A stretch of DNA of 64,000 bases, taken from positions 1-64,000 of the forward strand of contig JAXGPL010000003.1 of NCBI GenBank assembly GCA_040766985.1, given 5' to 3'. This document shows, in pieces, positions 35,153 to 45,092 of the stretch. The first letter of the stretch is position 1; every line of letters starts with the position of its first letter. The position numbers were made by a program, and so were the translations under genes. Under the pieces are notes generated by a model, which searched no databases, was not told the origin of the DNA, and saw only the letters and a list, made by a program, of their open reading frames with translations. This stretch comes from JAXGPL01 sp040766985. Its GTDB lineage: Bacteria > Bacillota > Sulfobacillia > JAUYEG01.

Positions 35153-36836
35153 TCACACCTCCACGTTCCCCAGCGGCACGATGCCGTACCGCAGAAGGTT
35201 TCCGTCGCGCCAGAGGACGGTGTGGGCCGCCCAGGCGGGATCGGGACCCTCAAAGTCGGTCCGGTAATGGGCGCCTCTGCTCTCACGGCGGAACAGCGCC
35301 GCGCAGCCCACAATCGTCCCGACTGTCACGAGGTTGTGGGCCTCCCAATCGGCCACCGTGGCCATGGCGGGCACCGAGCCGAGTTGCGCCGCGAGCTCCA
35401 ATAGCTGGTCGACGCCTTGCTGCATGCCTTCCGGCTCGCGAACCAACCCGTACCGCCGCCACATCAACTCCCTGAGGGTGGCGATGACGGCGGCGTCCGA
35501 ACCGGGCGCTTCCTCCCGGTCCACGTCGCGCGCGAGAAAGATGCCGGGCAGCTCGACAGCGCCCCGCGGCGAGTCCATCACGGGCAGGAGTTGTGCCGGC
35601 CAGGCGCCGCCGTCCCACTCCGTCATCGACGCTGCGGCCCGCCCCGCGAACACCAGCGACTCCAGAAGTGAATTGCTGGCCAGACGATTGGCTCCATGGG
35701 TGCCGACACAGGCGGTTTCTCCGCAGGCCCACAGGCCCGGCAGGCTTGTCCGCGCCCAGGTGTCCGTGCGGATGCCGCCCATCGCGTAGTGTGCCACAGG
35801 GCAAACGGGAATCAAGTCCCGTTCCATGTCCAGGCGGTGCTCGCGCAGTCGCGCGTCGATGGTCGGAAAGCGCTCGCTCGCGCGCACCTCGCCGTCCTTG
35901 AGCCGGCGGGCATCGAGCCAGACGTGGTCCCGCCCGTCGTTCCAGGCCTCGCGAAAGATCGCCCGCGCCACGACATCCCGCGGGGCGAGTTCAGCAAGCG
36001 GGTGGTACTTGGGCATGAAGCGCTCCAGCGAAGCATTGAGCAAGAGGGCCCCCTCGCCGCGCATCGCCTCGGTGATCAGCAGGCGGGGATTGCCGGGCAG
36101 CGCCAGGGCTGTGGGGTGAAACTGCAGGAACTCCATGTCCATCAACTGCGCGCCGGCGAGCCACGCCAAAGCCATGCCGTCTCCCGTGCCATAAACCGTG
36201 GCGCGCTGGTTGTGTGGCTTGAAACACCCGTCCCATCCCGCCCGTGGCGAAGACGACCCGCGCGCCCTGAACTCCGACGGGGTCTGGCGCCGCCATCGTT
36301 GCGCGAGCCGCCTACGCAGAGGCCATCCTCGACGATCAGGGACGTAACGAAGGTCTTTTCGCGGACTTGATCGCGTCCTCACGGGCGCGGCGGGCCAGGA
36401 CGTGCCCTCGATCTCCTCGCCTGTCGCCGCCGCCGGCGCGAGGATCCTCCCCAGACTGTGTGCGCCTCGCGGGCCATGGCCAGTTGTCCGGCGCGACGGT
36501 CGTCCACGGCGCCGAGGTGCATCAGGCCGCGGACGTAGCCCGGACCCTGCTCGACCATCACCTGCACGGCCGGGCCGGCACAGAGGCCTGCGGCCGCGGC
36601 GAGGGTGTCCTGATAGTGCAGGTCGGCGCCGTCGTGAACGCGCCGAGTGCCGCGGCAATGCCACCCTGGGCGAACTGGGTGCTGCTTCAGTTGAGCAGGC
36701 GTTTGGTCAGAACGGCGACCCGGCCGGCCATGCTCAGTTCGATGGCCGCGTACAGCCCTGCAATGCCGCTGCCGACGACGACGAAATCGACGTCAACAGC
36801 TTCCGGTCGGGTTTGCGTTAGATCATCACCGGGCAA
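35153..36836 (-). pseudogene. nadB: L-aspartate oxidase, N-terminal third scrambled by frameshifts
   Basis: The C-terminal 1.06 kb is intact: TGDGMALAWLAGAQLMDMEF, HPTALAL, the active-site region PVAHYAMGGIRTD, ACGETACVGTHGANRLASNSLLESLVF and the helical domain. Upstream, the FAD-binding start (VDFVVVGSGIAGLYAAIE) is followed by an in-frame TGA (LLN-stop-SST), QFAQGGIAAAL, AGLCAGPAVQVMVEQGP, GEEIEG and ARVVFATGGMGRVFQAT, in alternating frames with at least five changes. The likely start is TTG 36836. The enzyme makes iminoaspartate for NadA. As written it is non-functional, although its operon partners are intact. Confidence 0.8.
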
Positions 36837-36870
36837 GGTACCAACCCCTAGCTATTGAGGCTTAGAAAGC

Positions 36871-37815
36871 TCAGTCCTTGCCGCTGGGGACCTCCAGCAT
36901 CCGCTCCAGGGACCGGGCGGCAAGAGCGCGAACCGGCTCGGGAACGGTCACGCGCGGCTCAAGATGCTCCAGCGACCACGCGAGCTTCTCGAGGGTGACC
37001 TTCTTCATGTTGGCGCAATACTGCTTGGTTTCATTGGGCAGGTAGAACGCCTTGCCCGGGTTCTGCTTGCACAGTTGATGCAGAATGCCGCGCTCGGTGC
37101 CGACGATGAACTCCTGGTGTTCGGATTGCTTAGCCAGGTCAAGCATACCAGAGGTCGACAGAACGTAGTCCGCCGAAACGGTCACTTCCGGGCGGCACTC
37201 CGGGTGGACCATGACGATCGCGGCGGGGTGCTCGGCCCTCATCCGATCGACTTCGGCGCGGGTAATGGAGTCGTGCGTGTTGCAGTACCCATCCCAGGTG
37301 ATGACCTCTTTGCCGGTCTGCGTGCCAACCCAGTGCCCGAGGTTTTTGTCAGGCACAAACAGGATACGTGGGTCCGGCAGCGAGTCGACGACCTGCACCG
37401 CGTTGCGCGAAGTACAGCAGACATCCGACTCCGCCTTGACCGCGGCCGAGGAGTTGACGTAGCAGACAACGGGGACGCCGAGTTCGTGCTTGCGTGCCCG
37501 CAGTTCGCCGGGATCAACCATCTCGGCCATACTGCAGCCGGCGTTGGGATCGGGGAGAACAACGGCTTTGTCCGGACTGAGTATCGCCGCGCTCTCGGCC
37601 ATAAAGTGCACGCCGCAGAAGACGATCACTTCGGAATCCGCGTCCGCCGCCTGGCGACTCAAGCCCAAGGAGTCCCCGACATAGTCGGCGAGGTCCTGGA
37701 TCTCAGGACGCTGGTAGAGGTGAGCGAGAATGACGGCCCTGCGCTCGCGCCGGAGCTCGTCGATCTTATGCATCAGTTGCTGCTGCGAAGTATTTGCGTC
37801 CGTGCTGATCGTCAC
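36871..37815 (-). CDS. nadA: Quinolinate synthase
   Basis: 314 residues, three-layer [4Fe-4S] enzyme condensing iminoaspartate with dihydroxyacetone phosphate. Motifs: ILAHLYQRPEIQDLADYVGDSLGLS, VFCGVHFMAESA, PNAGCSMAEM (cluster Cys), CYVNSSAAVKAESDVCCTS (cluster Cys), VPDKNLG, VMVHPECRPEV and the C-terminal NETKQYCANMKK. The GTG at 37815 is the likely start, preceded by GAAAGG. Downstream come nadB and nadC; upstream is a good promoter. Confidence 0.95.
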   Translation of the reverse strand: MTISTDANTSQQQLMHKIDELRRERRAVILAHLYQRPEIQDLADYVGDSLGLSRQAADADSEVIVFCGVHFMAESAAILSPDKAVVLPDPNAGCSMAEMVDPGELRARKHELGVPVVCYVNSSAAVKAESDVCCTSRNAVQVVDSLPDPRILFVPDKNLGHWVGTQTGKEVITWDGYCNTHDSITRAEVDRMRAEHPAAIVMVHPECRPEVTVSADYVLSTSGMLDLAKQSEHQEFIVGTERGILHQLCKQNPGKAFYLPNETKQYCANMKKVTLEKLAWSLEHLEPRVTVPEPVRALAARSLERMLEVPSGKD

Positions 37816-37866
37816 CTTTCGTGCGTTGGTGCCCGAGTCCGGGGGTTTTCAGCCAACTCATCGACA

Positions 37867-37896
37867 ATTCTACGTCTATGGTAAAAAGGGTGTCAA
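37867..37896 (-). promoter_or_regulatory. Sigma-A type promoter of the nad-birA-coaX operon
   Basis: Minus-strand TTGACA (37891-37896) and TAGAAT (37867-37872) with 18 bp between. Transcription would start about 40-45 bp before the nadA start. It probably drives nadA-nadB-nadC-birA-coaX and perhaps the nuclease and ndk genes. Confidence 0.65.
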
Positions 37897-37952
37897 GGAA
37901 ACCAACCTTCGCCTACGCTGGCATCCTTCCTGCCGGCGCCGGAACTGCAGAC

Positions 37953-37982
37953 CGGAGGAGGGCCGGAGCCGGCCCTCCTCCG
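37953..37982 (-). terminator. Strong GC hairpin after fhs
   Basis: A perfect 14-bp inverted repeat CGGAGGAGGGCCGG/CCGGCCCTCCTCCG with a 2-nt centre, 32 nt beyond the fhs stop. No T-run follows, so it may be a transcript-end stabiliser or a non-canonical terminator separating fhs from the nad operon. Confidence 0.5.
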
Positions 37983-38013
37983 TGGTGTCCTTGCGATCCA
38001 GCGACCTTTGAGT

Positions 38014-39708
38014 CTAGAACAGGCCGACGATCTTGCCTTCCTCGTCCAGATCGATCTTGGTGCCCGCCGGGACTGACGGCAGGCCGGGCATCGTGGACAT
38101 CGTCCCGAGTAGCGGGTAAAGGAAGCCCGCGCCCAGCGATGCGCGCACGTCGCGGATCGGTACCCGGAAGCCTGTCGGCCGACCCTTTAGCGACGCATCG
38201 TGTGACAGCGAAAGGTGCGTCTTTGCCATGCAGATGGGCAGATTGTCGAAGCCGAGCCTGGTGTAAAGGCGAATCCTCCGTTCCGCCAGTGGCTCGTAGA
38301 CGACACCGTCGGCGCCGTAGACCTGCGTGGCGATGGTTTCGATCTTTTCCTTGATCGAGGCGTTGACGTCATACAGGTACTGCATCTCGGTCGGCTTCTC
38401 GGCCGCCTTGACGACCGCCCGTGCGAGTTCCTCGCCGCCGGCGCCGCCCTTGGCCCAGACCTCACTGATGACTGCCGCTTCGGCACCAGCCTTAAGGGCC
38501 TCGCGCTCGATCAGGTCGATCTCCTCGGGCTGGTCGGTGTTGAAGGCGTTGATGGCTACAACGACGGGGATGTTGTGCAGCTTGACGTTGGCGATCTGCT
38601 TGGCCAGGTTGGCGCAGCCGGCGATCAACGCTTCGTCGTTGCGTTCGATGATCTCCTTGGGCAAGGCCTTGCCGGCGACGACGCGGCCGGCGCCCCCGTG
38701 CATCTTGAGGGCGCGCACCGTGGCGACGACCACCGCCGCGTCGACCTTAAGCCCGCTGGTACGGCACTTGATGTTGAACATCTTCTCCGCGCCGATGTCC
38801 GCTCCGAACCCGCTCTCCGTGACGACGTAATCGCCGAGCTTGCAGGCGATCATGTCGGCAAGGACGGAGTTGTTGCCGTGGGCGATGTTGGCGAACGGCC
38901 CGGCGTGCACGAAGCACGGCGTGTGCTCAAGTGTCTGCAGCAGGTTAGGCTTTACCGCTTCCTTGAGCAGGACGGCCATCGAGCCCGCGCATTTGAGGTC
39001 CTCGGCCGTGACCGGCCGGCCCTTCTCGGTGTAGCCGATCACAATCCGGCCGAGGCGCTCGCGCAGGTCCTTGAGCCCGGTGGTCAGGGCGAGGATCGCC
39101 ATGACCTCCGAGGCGACGGCGATGTCGAAACCGGTTTCACGCGGGTAGCCGTTGGTCTTGCCGCCCAACCCGATGACGATGTCGCGCAGGGCCCGGTCGC
39201 TGATATCCATGACGCGCGGCCAGGTGACCGAATGGGGATCGATCCCGAGTTCGTTACCGTGGTGGATGTGATTGTCGATAAACGCCGCGAGCAAATTGTG
39301 CGCCATTGAGACCGCATGGGTGTCGCCGGTGAAGTGGAGGTTGAACTCCTCCATCGGAATGACCTGGGAATACCCGCCGCCGGCCGCACCACCCTTGATG
39401 CCGAATACCGGGCCCAAAGACGGCTGCCGGATGCAGTTGATGGTCTTCTTGCCGATGCGGTTAAGGGCGAGCCCGAGGCCGATCGTCGTCACCGTCTTGC
39501 CCTCGCCGAGCGGGGTCGGCGTGATGGCGGTTACGTCGATGTACTTGGCGTTAGGCCGGTCTTTGAGCCTGTTCAGGACGTCCAGCGTGACCTTGGCCTT
39601 GTACTTGCCGTATAGCTCGACTTCGTCTTCCTCAAGGCCCATCTCCCTCGCGATGTCCATGATGGGCAGCATTTTCGCTTCTTGGGCGATTTCGATGTCG
39701 CTCTTCAA
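38014..39708 (-). CDS. fhs: Formate--tetrahydrofolate ligase
   Basis: 564 residues. Typical N-terminus MKSDIEIAQEAKMLPI from a TTG start (39708) with GGAGGG 9 nt upstream. The ATP loop is TPLGEGKTVTTIGL. Also visible are RQPSLGPVFGIKGGAAGGGYSQVIPME, LTGDTHA-like FTGDTHAVS, TGFDIAVASEVMAIL, CFVHAGPFANIAHGN and ESGFGADIGAEKM. The enzyme interconverts formate plus ATP with 10-formyl-THF. Next to the histidine-degradation genes it could run in reverse, making ATP and formate from the formimino carbon. The protein is complete. Confidence 0.95.
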   Translation of the reverse strand: MKSDIEIAQEAKMLPIMDIAREMGLEEDEVELYGKYKAKVTLDVLNRLKDRPNAKYIDVTAITPTPLGEGKTVTTIGLGLALNRIGKKTINCIRQPSLGPVFGIKGGAAGGGYSQVIPMEEFNLHFTGDTHAVSMAHNLLAAFIDNHIHHGNELGIDPHSVTWPRVMDISDRALRDIVIGLGGKTNGYPRETGFDIAVASEVMAILALTTGLKDLRERLGRIVIGYTEKGRPVTAEDLKCAGSMAVLLKEAVKPNLLQTLEHTPCFVHAGPFANIAHGNNSVLADMIACKLGDYVVTESGFGADIGAEKMFNIKCRTSGLKVDAAVVVATVRALKMHGGAGRVVAGKALPKEIIERNDEALIAGCANLAKQIANVKLHNIPVVVAINAFNTDQPEEIDLIEREALKAGAEAAVISEVWAKGGAGGEELARAVVKAAEKPTEMQYLYDVNASIKEKIETIATQVYGADGVVYEPLAERRIRLYTRLGFDNLPICMAKTHLSLSHDASLKGRPTGFRVPIRDVRASLGAGFLYPLLGTMSTMPGLPSVPAGTKIDLDEEGKIVGLF

Positions 39709-39779
39709 GTCCTCCATCCCTCCGCTTTGATTGCTGGATTGACTGCCACGAATGTCTGCCGGAGCACTGGGGCCGAAAC

Positions 39780-40073
39780 CTACCGGCCGCCGCAACCCCG
39801 GAAGGCGTATAGCCCGATCAGAAGGCCGATAAGGCCGGCGACCCAGGTCATATAGGCTGGGGTCTCCTTGGGCTTGGGCTTGCCTTCGCCCGCGGGCGTT
39901 TCCTCCTCCCATTCGTTCTTGGGGGCTTCCTCGACCCATTCCTCCTGGGATCCGGGACCGGGTCCTTCCTCAGCCTCGTCGACCCATTCCTCGTCCTCGC
40001 GGTTGGCTGCGTCCGGGCCCGGACCGGTACGCTTGTCTTCCATAGCGTCACCGGCCTCGTAATGGTCGCTCAT
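39780..40073 (-). CDS. Small acidic tail-anchored protein
   Basis: 97 residues. About 70 soluble residues are rich in Glu/Pro/Gly with near-repeats (EEWVDEAEEGPG, EEWVEEAPKNEWEEE). A C-terminal membrane helix follows (YMTWVAGLIGLLIGLYAF) ending GCGGR. Its ATG overlaps the hutI stop as ATGA, so it is translated with hutI. No family recognised. Confidence 0.6.
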   Translation of the reverse strand: MSDHYEAGDAMEDKRTGPGPDAANREDEEWVDEAEEGPGPGSQEEWVEEAPKNEWEEETPAGEGKPKPKETPAYMTWVAGLIGLLIGLYAFRGCGGR

Positions 40074-41388
40074 GTCGCGTCACAACCTTTCGGGGCGGCG
40101 CGCAGGCCGTGGGCATTGGGCCCAACCACAGCCCGGCCGGCTTTGATTACATCGCGCACGAGGTTCTCGCCCAGGCGATATGGCAGATCCTCGTAACTAC
40201 GCGCATCCCACACAACCACATCCGCGTCGTATCCGGCCGCGAGCGACCCGAGCCGGTCGCTCATGCCCACCGCGAGGGCCGCGCCACGGGTCATCCCCCG
40301 GATAGCCTCCGCGCAAGACAGGCCAAAAATTCGGCACGCCAGACTCATCGCCAACTGCGCCGACCGGCACGGTGCCGTGCCCGGGTTGTAATCCGTCCCC
40401 AGCGCGATCGTTACGCCTGTTTGGCGCATCAGTGCGGCCTGCCTGTGGCAGTGAGCCGCGTCGACGTGCCCGCCGAGCAACGAGAGAACGGTAACCGGCA
40501 GCAACACCGCGGTTGTGTCCGCTGCCGCCATGGCGGCGAGTCCCCGCGGCGAGGCAAATAGTACATGGTCGGCACTCACTGCGCCAAGCTCAGCAGCGAG
40601 TTCGGCGCCACCGCCCGGGGCCATCTCGTCGGCATGCAGCTTCGCGGCGAGCCCCAGTTCGAGGCCGCGGGCGAGAATACGCCTCGACTGATCGACGCTG
40701 AACACGCCCGGCTCGCAGAACACGTCACAGAACCGCGCCGCCCGCTCACGACACACGGCAGGCAGCATCTGTTCCAGCACGACTTCTACATACATGTCGG
40801 GCTTCCCTCTGTAAGCAGGGGGTACGGCGTGAGCGCCGAGGAAGGTCGGCACCACAGTGACGGGATGCCCCTCACCGGCCGCCGCAGCGAGCCTCAACAA
40901 CCGCAACTCGGCGGATGTGCTGAGACCATAGCCGGACTTGGCCTCAACGGTCGTCACGCCATGCGCCAGCATGAAATTGAGGTCTCTCCGGGCGACAGCC
41001 AGCAGCTCGCCGTCCTCGGCCTCGGCGACGGCGTTCACGGTGTTGAAGAATGCCGCCCCCGCCGCGAGAATGTCCAGATACGAAGAGCCACGCAGGCGCA
41101 TCTCGAACTCCGCCGCCCGCGATCCGTACGCAGGAAGATGCGTGTGGGGGTCGATCAGGCCCGGGTGACGACACAGCCGCCGGCGTCGATCACGGCGGCG
41201 CCGGGTAGCGGCTCAGTATCGGCAGCCTGCTCTGAATCGCCAACCCATGCATCTGCCGCGGCTACGGCCCCGCCTCCCAGGACGCCCAGGGCCTCGCCGC
41301 TCCCTTGCGCCGGCACGACGCAAACCTGGTCCGCCCCATCGATCAGCAGATCGTACTCGACCCGCCCTGTGTGGATGCCGGCGTTCAT
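40070..41388 (-). CDS. hutI: Imidazolonepropionase, one frameshift
   Basis: About 439 residues when joined. The N-terminal frame is VEYDLLIDGADQVCVVPAQG to GAAVIDAGGCVVT. One missing C near 41158 (CACCCGGGCC) shifts to PGLIDPHTHLPAYGSRAAEFEMRLRG, which carries the metal-binding HTH. Next are FNTVNAVAEAEDGELLAVARR, GVTTVEAKSGYGLS, KLHADE, SADHVLFAS and GTDYNPGTAP. The enzyme hydrolyses imidazolonepropionate to formiminoglutamate. The ATG at 41388 overlaps the ftcD stop (ATGA). Confidence 0.85.
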
Positions 41389-42296
41389 TCCGGCTTACCC
41401 CGGGCGGCGCCGAGCAGGTGGGTTTCGAGGATCAGCCCGGAAGACAGCTCGGGACACGCGATTGCCTCGCCAAGCGCGCCCGCCACGGCCTGCATCGTGA
41501 CAAGGCCGACGATCTCACTGCGCACCGCCTGCGCTCCGGCCTCCCGGGCAAGCGTCGCAACCTCGCAGAAGGCCCGCCATATCGATGTCTGGTCCGTATC
41601 CAACAGGTTCATCGAAACCTGGACCTCGCCCGTCTCCACCTCCAGCCCGATGGCCTGCACCCGCGGAAGGCCGTCGTTGCGCTCCCGCACGCGGCGGGCG
41701 ATGCTGCGGGCCAGTTTGAGGCTTGCGTTCTGGAGGTAGACGTTATAGGCAACCATCGGCAGGCGTGCGCCGACGACCGTGGCCCCGGCCGACGGGTGCA
41801 TCCGGGGCAGACCATAGTCCGGACACCGCTCGGGCAGCGCGATCTCGCTCTTGAGCACTTCGTACTGGCCACGGCGAATGTCGGCGAGGCTGGCGCGCCC
41901 GGGGGTGCGCGCGGCCGCGCCGTAGAGGTAGACGGGAATCTTGAGTTCGTCCGCGATCATGGCCCCGAGTTGGTTGGCAAGGTCGATGCACCGGCCGATG
42001 TCGGCCCCGGCGACGGGGACGAACGGAACCACGTCAGTCGCCCCGATGCGCGGGTGCGAACCCTGATGGGTTTCCATGTCGATGAGTTCCGCCGCCTTGC
42101 GGACCGCGGCCATTGCCGCCGTCAGGACGGGCTCCGGCGCCCCGACGAACGTCAGCACGGAACGGTTGTGGTCGGCGTCCAGTTGCACGTTGAGCAAAGT
42201 GACTCCCTCGACCCCGGAGACAGTCGCGGCAAGAGCATCGACGACGGGTCTGCGCCGGCCCTCGCTGAAGTTGGGTACACACTCGATAATCTCCAA
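41385..42296 (-). CDS. ftcD: Glutamate formimidoyltransferase
   Basis: 303 residues from a TTG at 42296 with GGGGAG 6 nt upstream. The protein is the FTCD N-terminal and middle formiminotransferase domains only: IIECVPNFSEGRR, DADHNRSVLTFVG, HPRIGATDVVPFVP, LYGAAARTPGR and NVYLQNASLKLARSIARRVRE. It transfers the formimino group from formiminoglutamate to THF. The cyclodeaminase domain is missing and no separate cyclodeaminase gene is in the window. Confidence 0.92.
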   Translation of the reverse strand: MEIIECVPNFSEGRRRPVVDALAATVSGVEGVTLLNVQLDADHNRSVLTFVGAPEPVLTAAMAAVRKAAELIDMETHQGSHPRIGATDVVPFVPVAGADIGRCIDLANQLGAMIADELKIPVYLYGAAARTPGRASLADIRRGQYEVLKSEIALPERCPDYGLPRMHPSAGATVVGARLPMVAYNVYLQNASLKLARSIARRVRERNDGLPRVQAIGLEVETGEVQVSMNLLDTDQTSIWRAFCEVATLAREAGAQAVRSEIVGLVTMQAVAGALGEAIACPELSSGLILETHLLGAARGKPE

Positions 42297-42480
42297 GCAG
42301 TGCTCCCCCTTGGTCCAATAGGGTGTTTGGATGCCCGCGGGATGACTCACGGTCTGTTCGTTGCGGGGAGGGGAGAGCCCTGCGCCGGCGTTCAACCGTG
42401 GCGCCCAACCCAAAGGTCCGGATCCAACGCGCCGCTGAATCCGGACCCTTCGCGCTGCTTCTGCCGCTATACCCTACGTG

Positions 42481-43865
42481 CTACGGCACCGTCAGGAGGC
42501 GCCTTTCCACCAGATTGATCTCCGAGCCGTCCTTTGCGCTTTGTTCGTACGCCTCGACAACGAACTCACCCGGCGTGCCCGGGGCCGGCAGCAACGCGCC
42601 GTATATCCCCCACCCGGCGGCCGTGGTCATCGTATAGGTCTGGGCGATAACGTCGCCGCCCGAAGCTGCACGCACTCGTACCTGCAGCGTCGACTCGAAC
42701 ACACGCGCCACGCCCAGCACGAGCACTCCATCGCCGGCCCGGACCTGCGAACCCTCGGCGGGGTAAACGAGGCGGATTTCCTCTTCGCCCACCTTGAGAT
42801 ACCGCCCGAGCACGGTCGCCACCTCGCCGCGCCTGGTAAAGGCCCCGGGCTGGAACGTTGCGTCCGGGAAACCATTCATCAACCCAAGCTTGACGGCAGC
42901 GGCGATGTACCCGCGCCCCCAGCCGGGCTCGGTTTCCAGATCGGTGAATGGAAGCTCAGCACCAGTTAGGGATGTTGCGAGGGCCTCCGCGCCTGTGGCC
43001 CTGACGAGCAGCATCGCCATCTCGCGGCGGCCGATACGTTCGGCGGGCCGCAGGTTGGCTCCGTAGTCCGAAGGGTTGAGGATGCCGGCCGCCACCGCCG
43101 CCTCGACGACGCCGCTCGACCAGCGGTCCTTGCCGACGTCAGGAAATGTCGGCTGCTCCGGGTCGGCAGGTTCGAGCCCCGCTGTGAGTACGATCAGCTT
43201 GATGAACTCCTCACGGGTCACGTTCTGCTCCGGCCGGTAGTCGCCCGCGGGATACCCCGACACAATGTCGGCCAGGTACATTGCGTGGATGTGCCCCGCC
43301 GCCCAGTGCCCGGTGACGTCGGTCAGAGGCAGGGCCAGCATGTCCGGGTTATACCTGAGCGGCTCGGAGATATCGACGTGGCCGCCAAGCGATCCGGGCG
43401 CCTGCCCTTCGACCAGGATCCAAACCCGGTCGATACCCGGCAGGCGCGTCAGTGTGTTGACGATGGATCCAAGCGCCAGCGCTTCGGCGGCTGAACCCCA
43501 CGGCCCCGTCATGATCTCGGCCGAAAAATCCACTGTCGCCAGCCCATCCGCGACGGTAAGGCCCAGCACGCGGGTCTGGGGCGGGAACAGCGACCTCAGC
43601 CCGGACCCGGCCGGCGGCCCCTTAAGCACTACCTCCAGAGCCGCCCGTTCTCTTTGCACACCATCAGGCAGAACCGTGAACACGGGCACGAGCCCGAAGT
43701 CCATCTGCAACATCCGCGCGAAGTACACAGTGACCGGCTCGGAATACGCCTGCTCCACGAGCCGCGCGCCTGCGGCGAGCCCGCCGCCTGCACCAGAGTC
43801 AGAACCAAGGCCAGTATCAGGACCGAACCAGTGCCCGCGATAGACCCGCTCCGAGCGCCAGTGAT
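42481..43865 (-). CDS. GerMN-SLH-Gmad2 cell-surface protein, N-terminal frameshift
   Basis: About 460 residues. After AAGGAGG a frame beginning ITGARSGSIAGTGSVLILALVLTLVQAAGSP supplies a signal peptide. It shifts near 43770 into RLVEQAYSEPVTVYFAR. Then come a GerMN domain (VPVFTVLPDGVQRERAALEVVLKGPP, LTVADGLATVDFS, SIVNTLTRLPGIDRVWILVEG), two to three S-layer homology repeats (PLTDVTGHWAAGHIHAMYLADIVSGYPAGDYRPEQNVTREEF) and a C-terminal Gmad2-type immunoglobulin-like domain (YPAEGSQVRAGDGVLVLG). The codon at the expected start is ATC, not ATG. Likely attached to the spore or cell envelope. Confidence 0.78.
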
Positions 43866-44080
43866 CGCCTCCTTGAGCGCACAAAGTACTACGGCAGTAG
43901 CGGCCCCTGCGGCGGAGCGTTATGTTACGTCCGCGCAACCAATGGTAAACTCCCGTAACGACATCCGGCGCCGCGGACGCCGCATCAGCGTCGCTTACCG
44001 TGGTCAGGGATTGAGCTCATTCGCCATCCGTTCACGTCGGTTATGGCGACGTAGATCCGCCCGTCCTTGCGCCGGGGTGG

Positions 44081-45054
44081 TCAGCAGGCGGCGTTGTCGT
44101 CCGCCTCGGGCCTGGGACGGAAGGTCAGGATGGTCGCAACGACCACGGGATCGCTCCCTTGGGAAACCCGCACGACCTCCGCCGTCGTCCCGTATTCCAG
44201 CGCAAGGTAGAAGTTGCCTTTGCCGTCCCCGCCGACGAGCATCGAGCCGCCGATGACTGTGTCGCGAACCACGTTGGCCTGCCAGAGCGCCTTTCCGGAC
44301 GGCGTCCACACCTTGACCCCGAACGGTCCGTTGCGCTGCGAGATGGCCAGTTGGCCAAGGCCGGCGCAATGCCCTCCAGCATCGCGTCAGCCGCGCCTGT
44401 AAGCGCCTTTGCGGCACGCGGCGTAGGCGAAGATCTCGGTCACAGGCTCACCGGGCTTGGCGCCGAAGACGACCTTGGACTCGCCTGCTTCCGTGCCGTA
44501 CCTGCAAAGGTAAGCGTACACCCCGGCCCCCTTCGCCAGCAGGCCGCTTCGGCAATTGCCCCATAGGCCGAGCAGGGTCCATTCACCCTCCGCGCCGCCT
44601 GCGACGTAGACTCCCTGGCCGAGGGCGATGCCGCCGGTTTCCTTGCCGGTGGTCATGCTGGCGAATCTCCAGCCTACCGTCAAGGGCCACACACCGTGCC
44701 TGCGTCGACCGCGATGTGCGCGTCGACGATCATCCGCTGAAACTGGATCATGGGCATACCGACGGCTCGCCCGCTGTGCTGTAGTGCAGGATGCGATGGT
44801 TGTGGGTGTCGGCGACGTAGAGGTCGCCACGAATGCCGACCGCGAAGGCGCGCGGCCCCTGCTCCCGCCCTAGCCGGTCAAGGCCGTGGCCGAATTGGCC
44901 CGCCGCCGGGCCCCACGTCCCGCTCACGAACGTTGCCTGGTCGTAGGAACTGACCAAGGCAAGCCCGGTGAAATATCCAGGCCACCCACGCCGGAAAAGC
45001 TACCCCTGCGATGAGCAACGGCAATCGCAGGGGCCGGAGATTGATGACGTGCAT
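44081..45054 (-). pseudogene. Secreted NHL/beta-propeller-type protein, about five frameshifts
   Basis: ATG 45054 with GGGGGAG 6 nt upstream begins a signal peptide (MHVINLRPLRLPLLIAGVAF). Later frames give VSSYDQATFVSGTWGPAAGQFG, an NHL-type repeat (RGDLYVADTHNHRILHYS), MIQFQRMIVDAHIAVDAGTV, GKETGGIALGQGVYVAGGAEG and FGVKVWTPSGKALWQANVV to ILTFRPRPEADD. Together about 320 residues of a propeller-like exported protein sit between hutU and the GerMN gene. Function unknown. Confidence 0.55.
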
Positions 45055-45092
45055 ATCTGACTCCCCCGTTTGGGGGCAACGAAACGGTTATG

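Noticed and set aside
41247..42518. 423-codon plus-strand open frame across hutI/ftcD.
   Set aside because: It is antisense to two recognised genes; its composition is typical of an opposite-strand frame in GC-rich DNA and it has no ribosome site.
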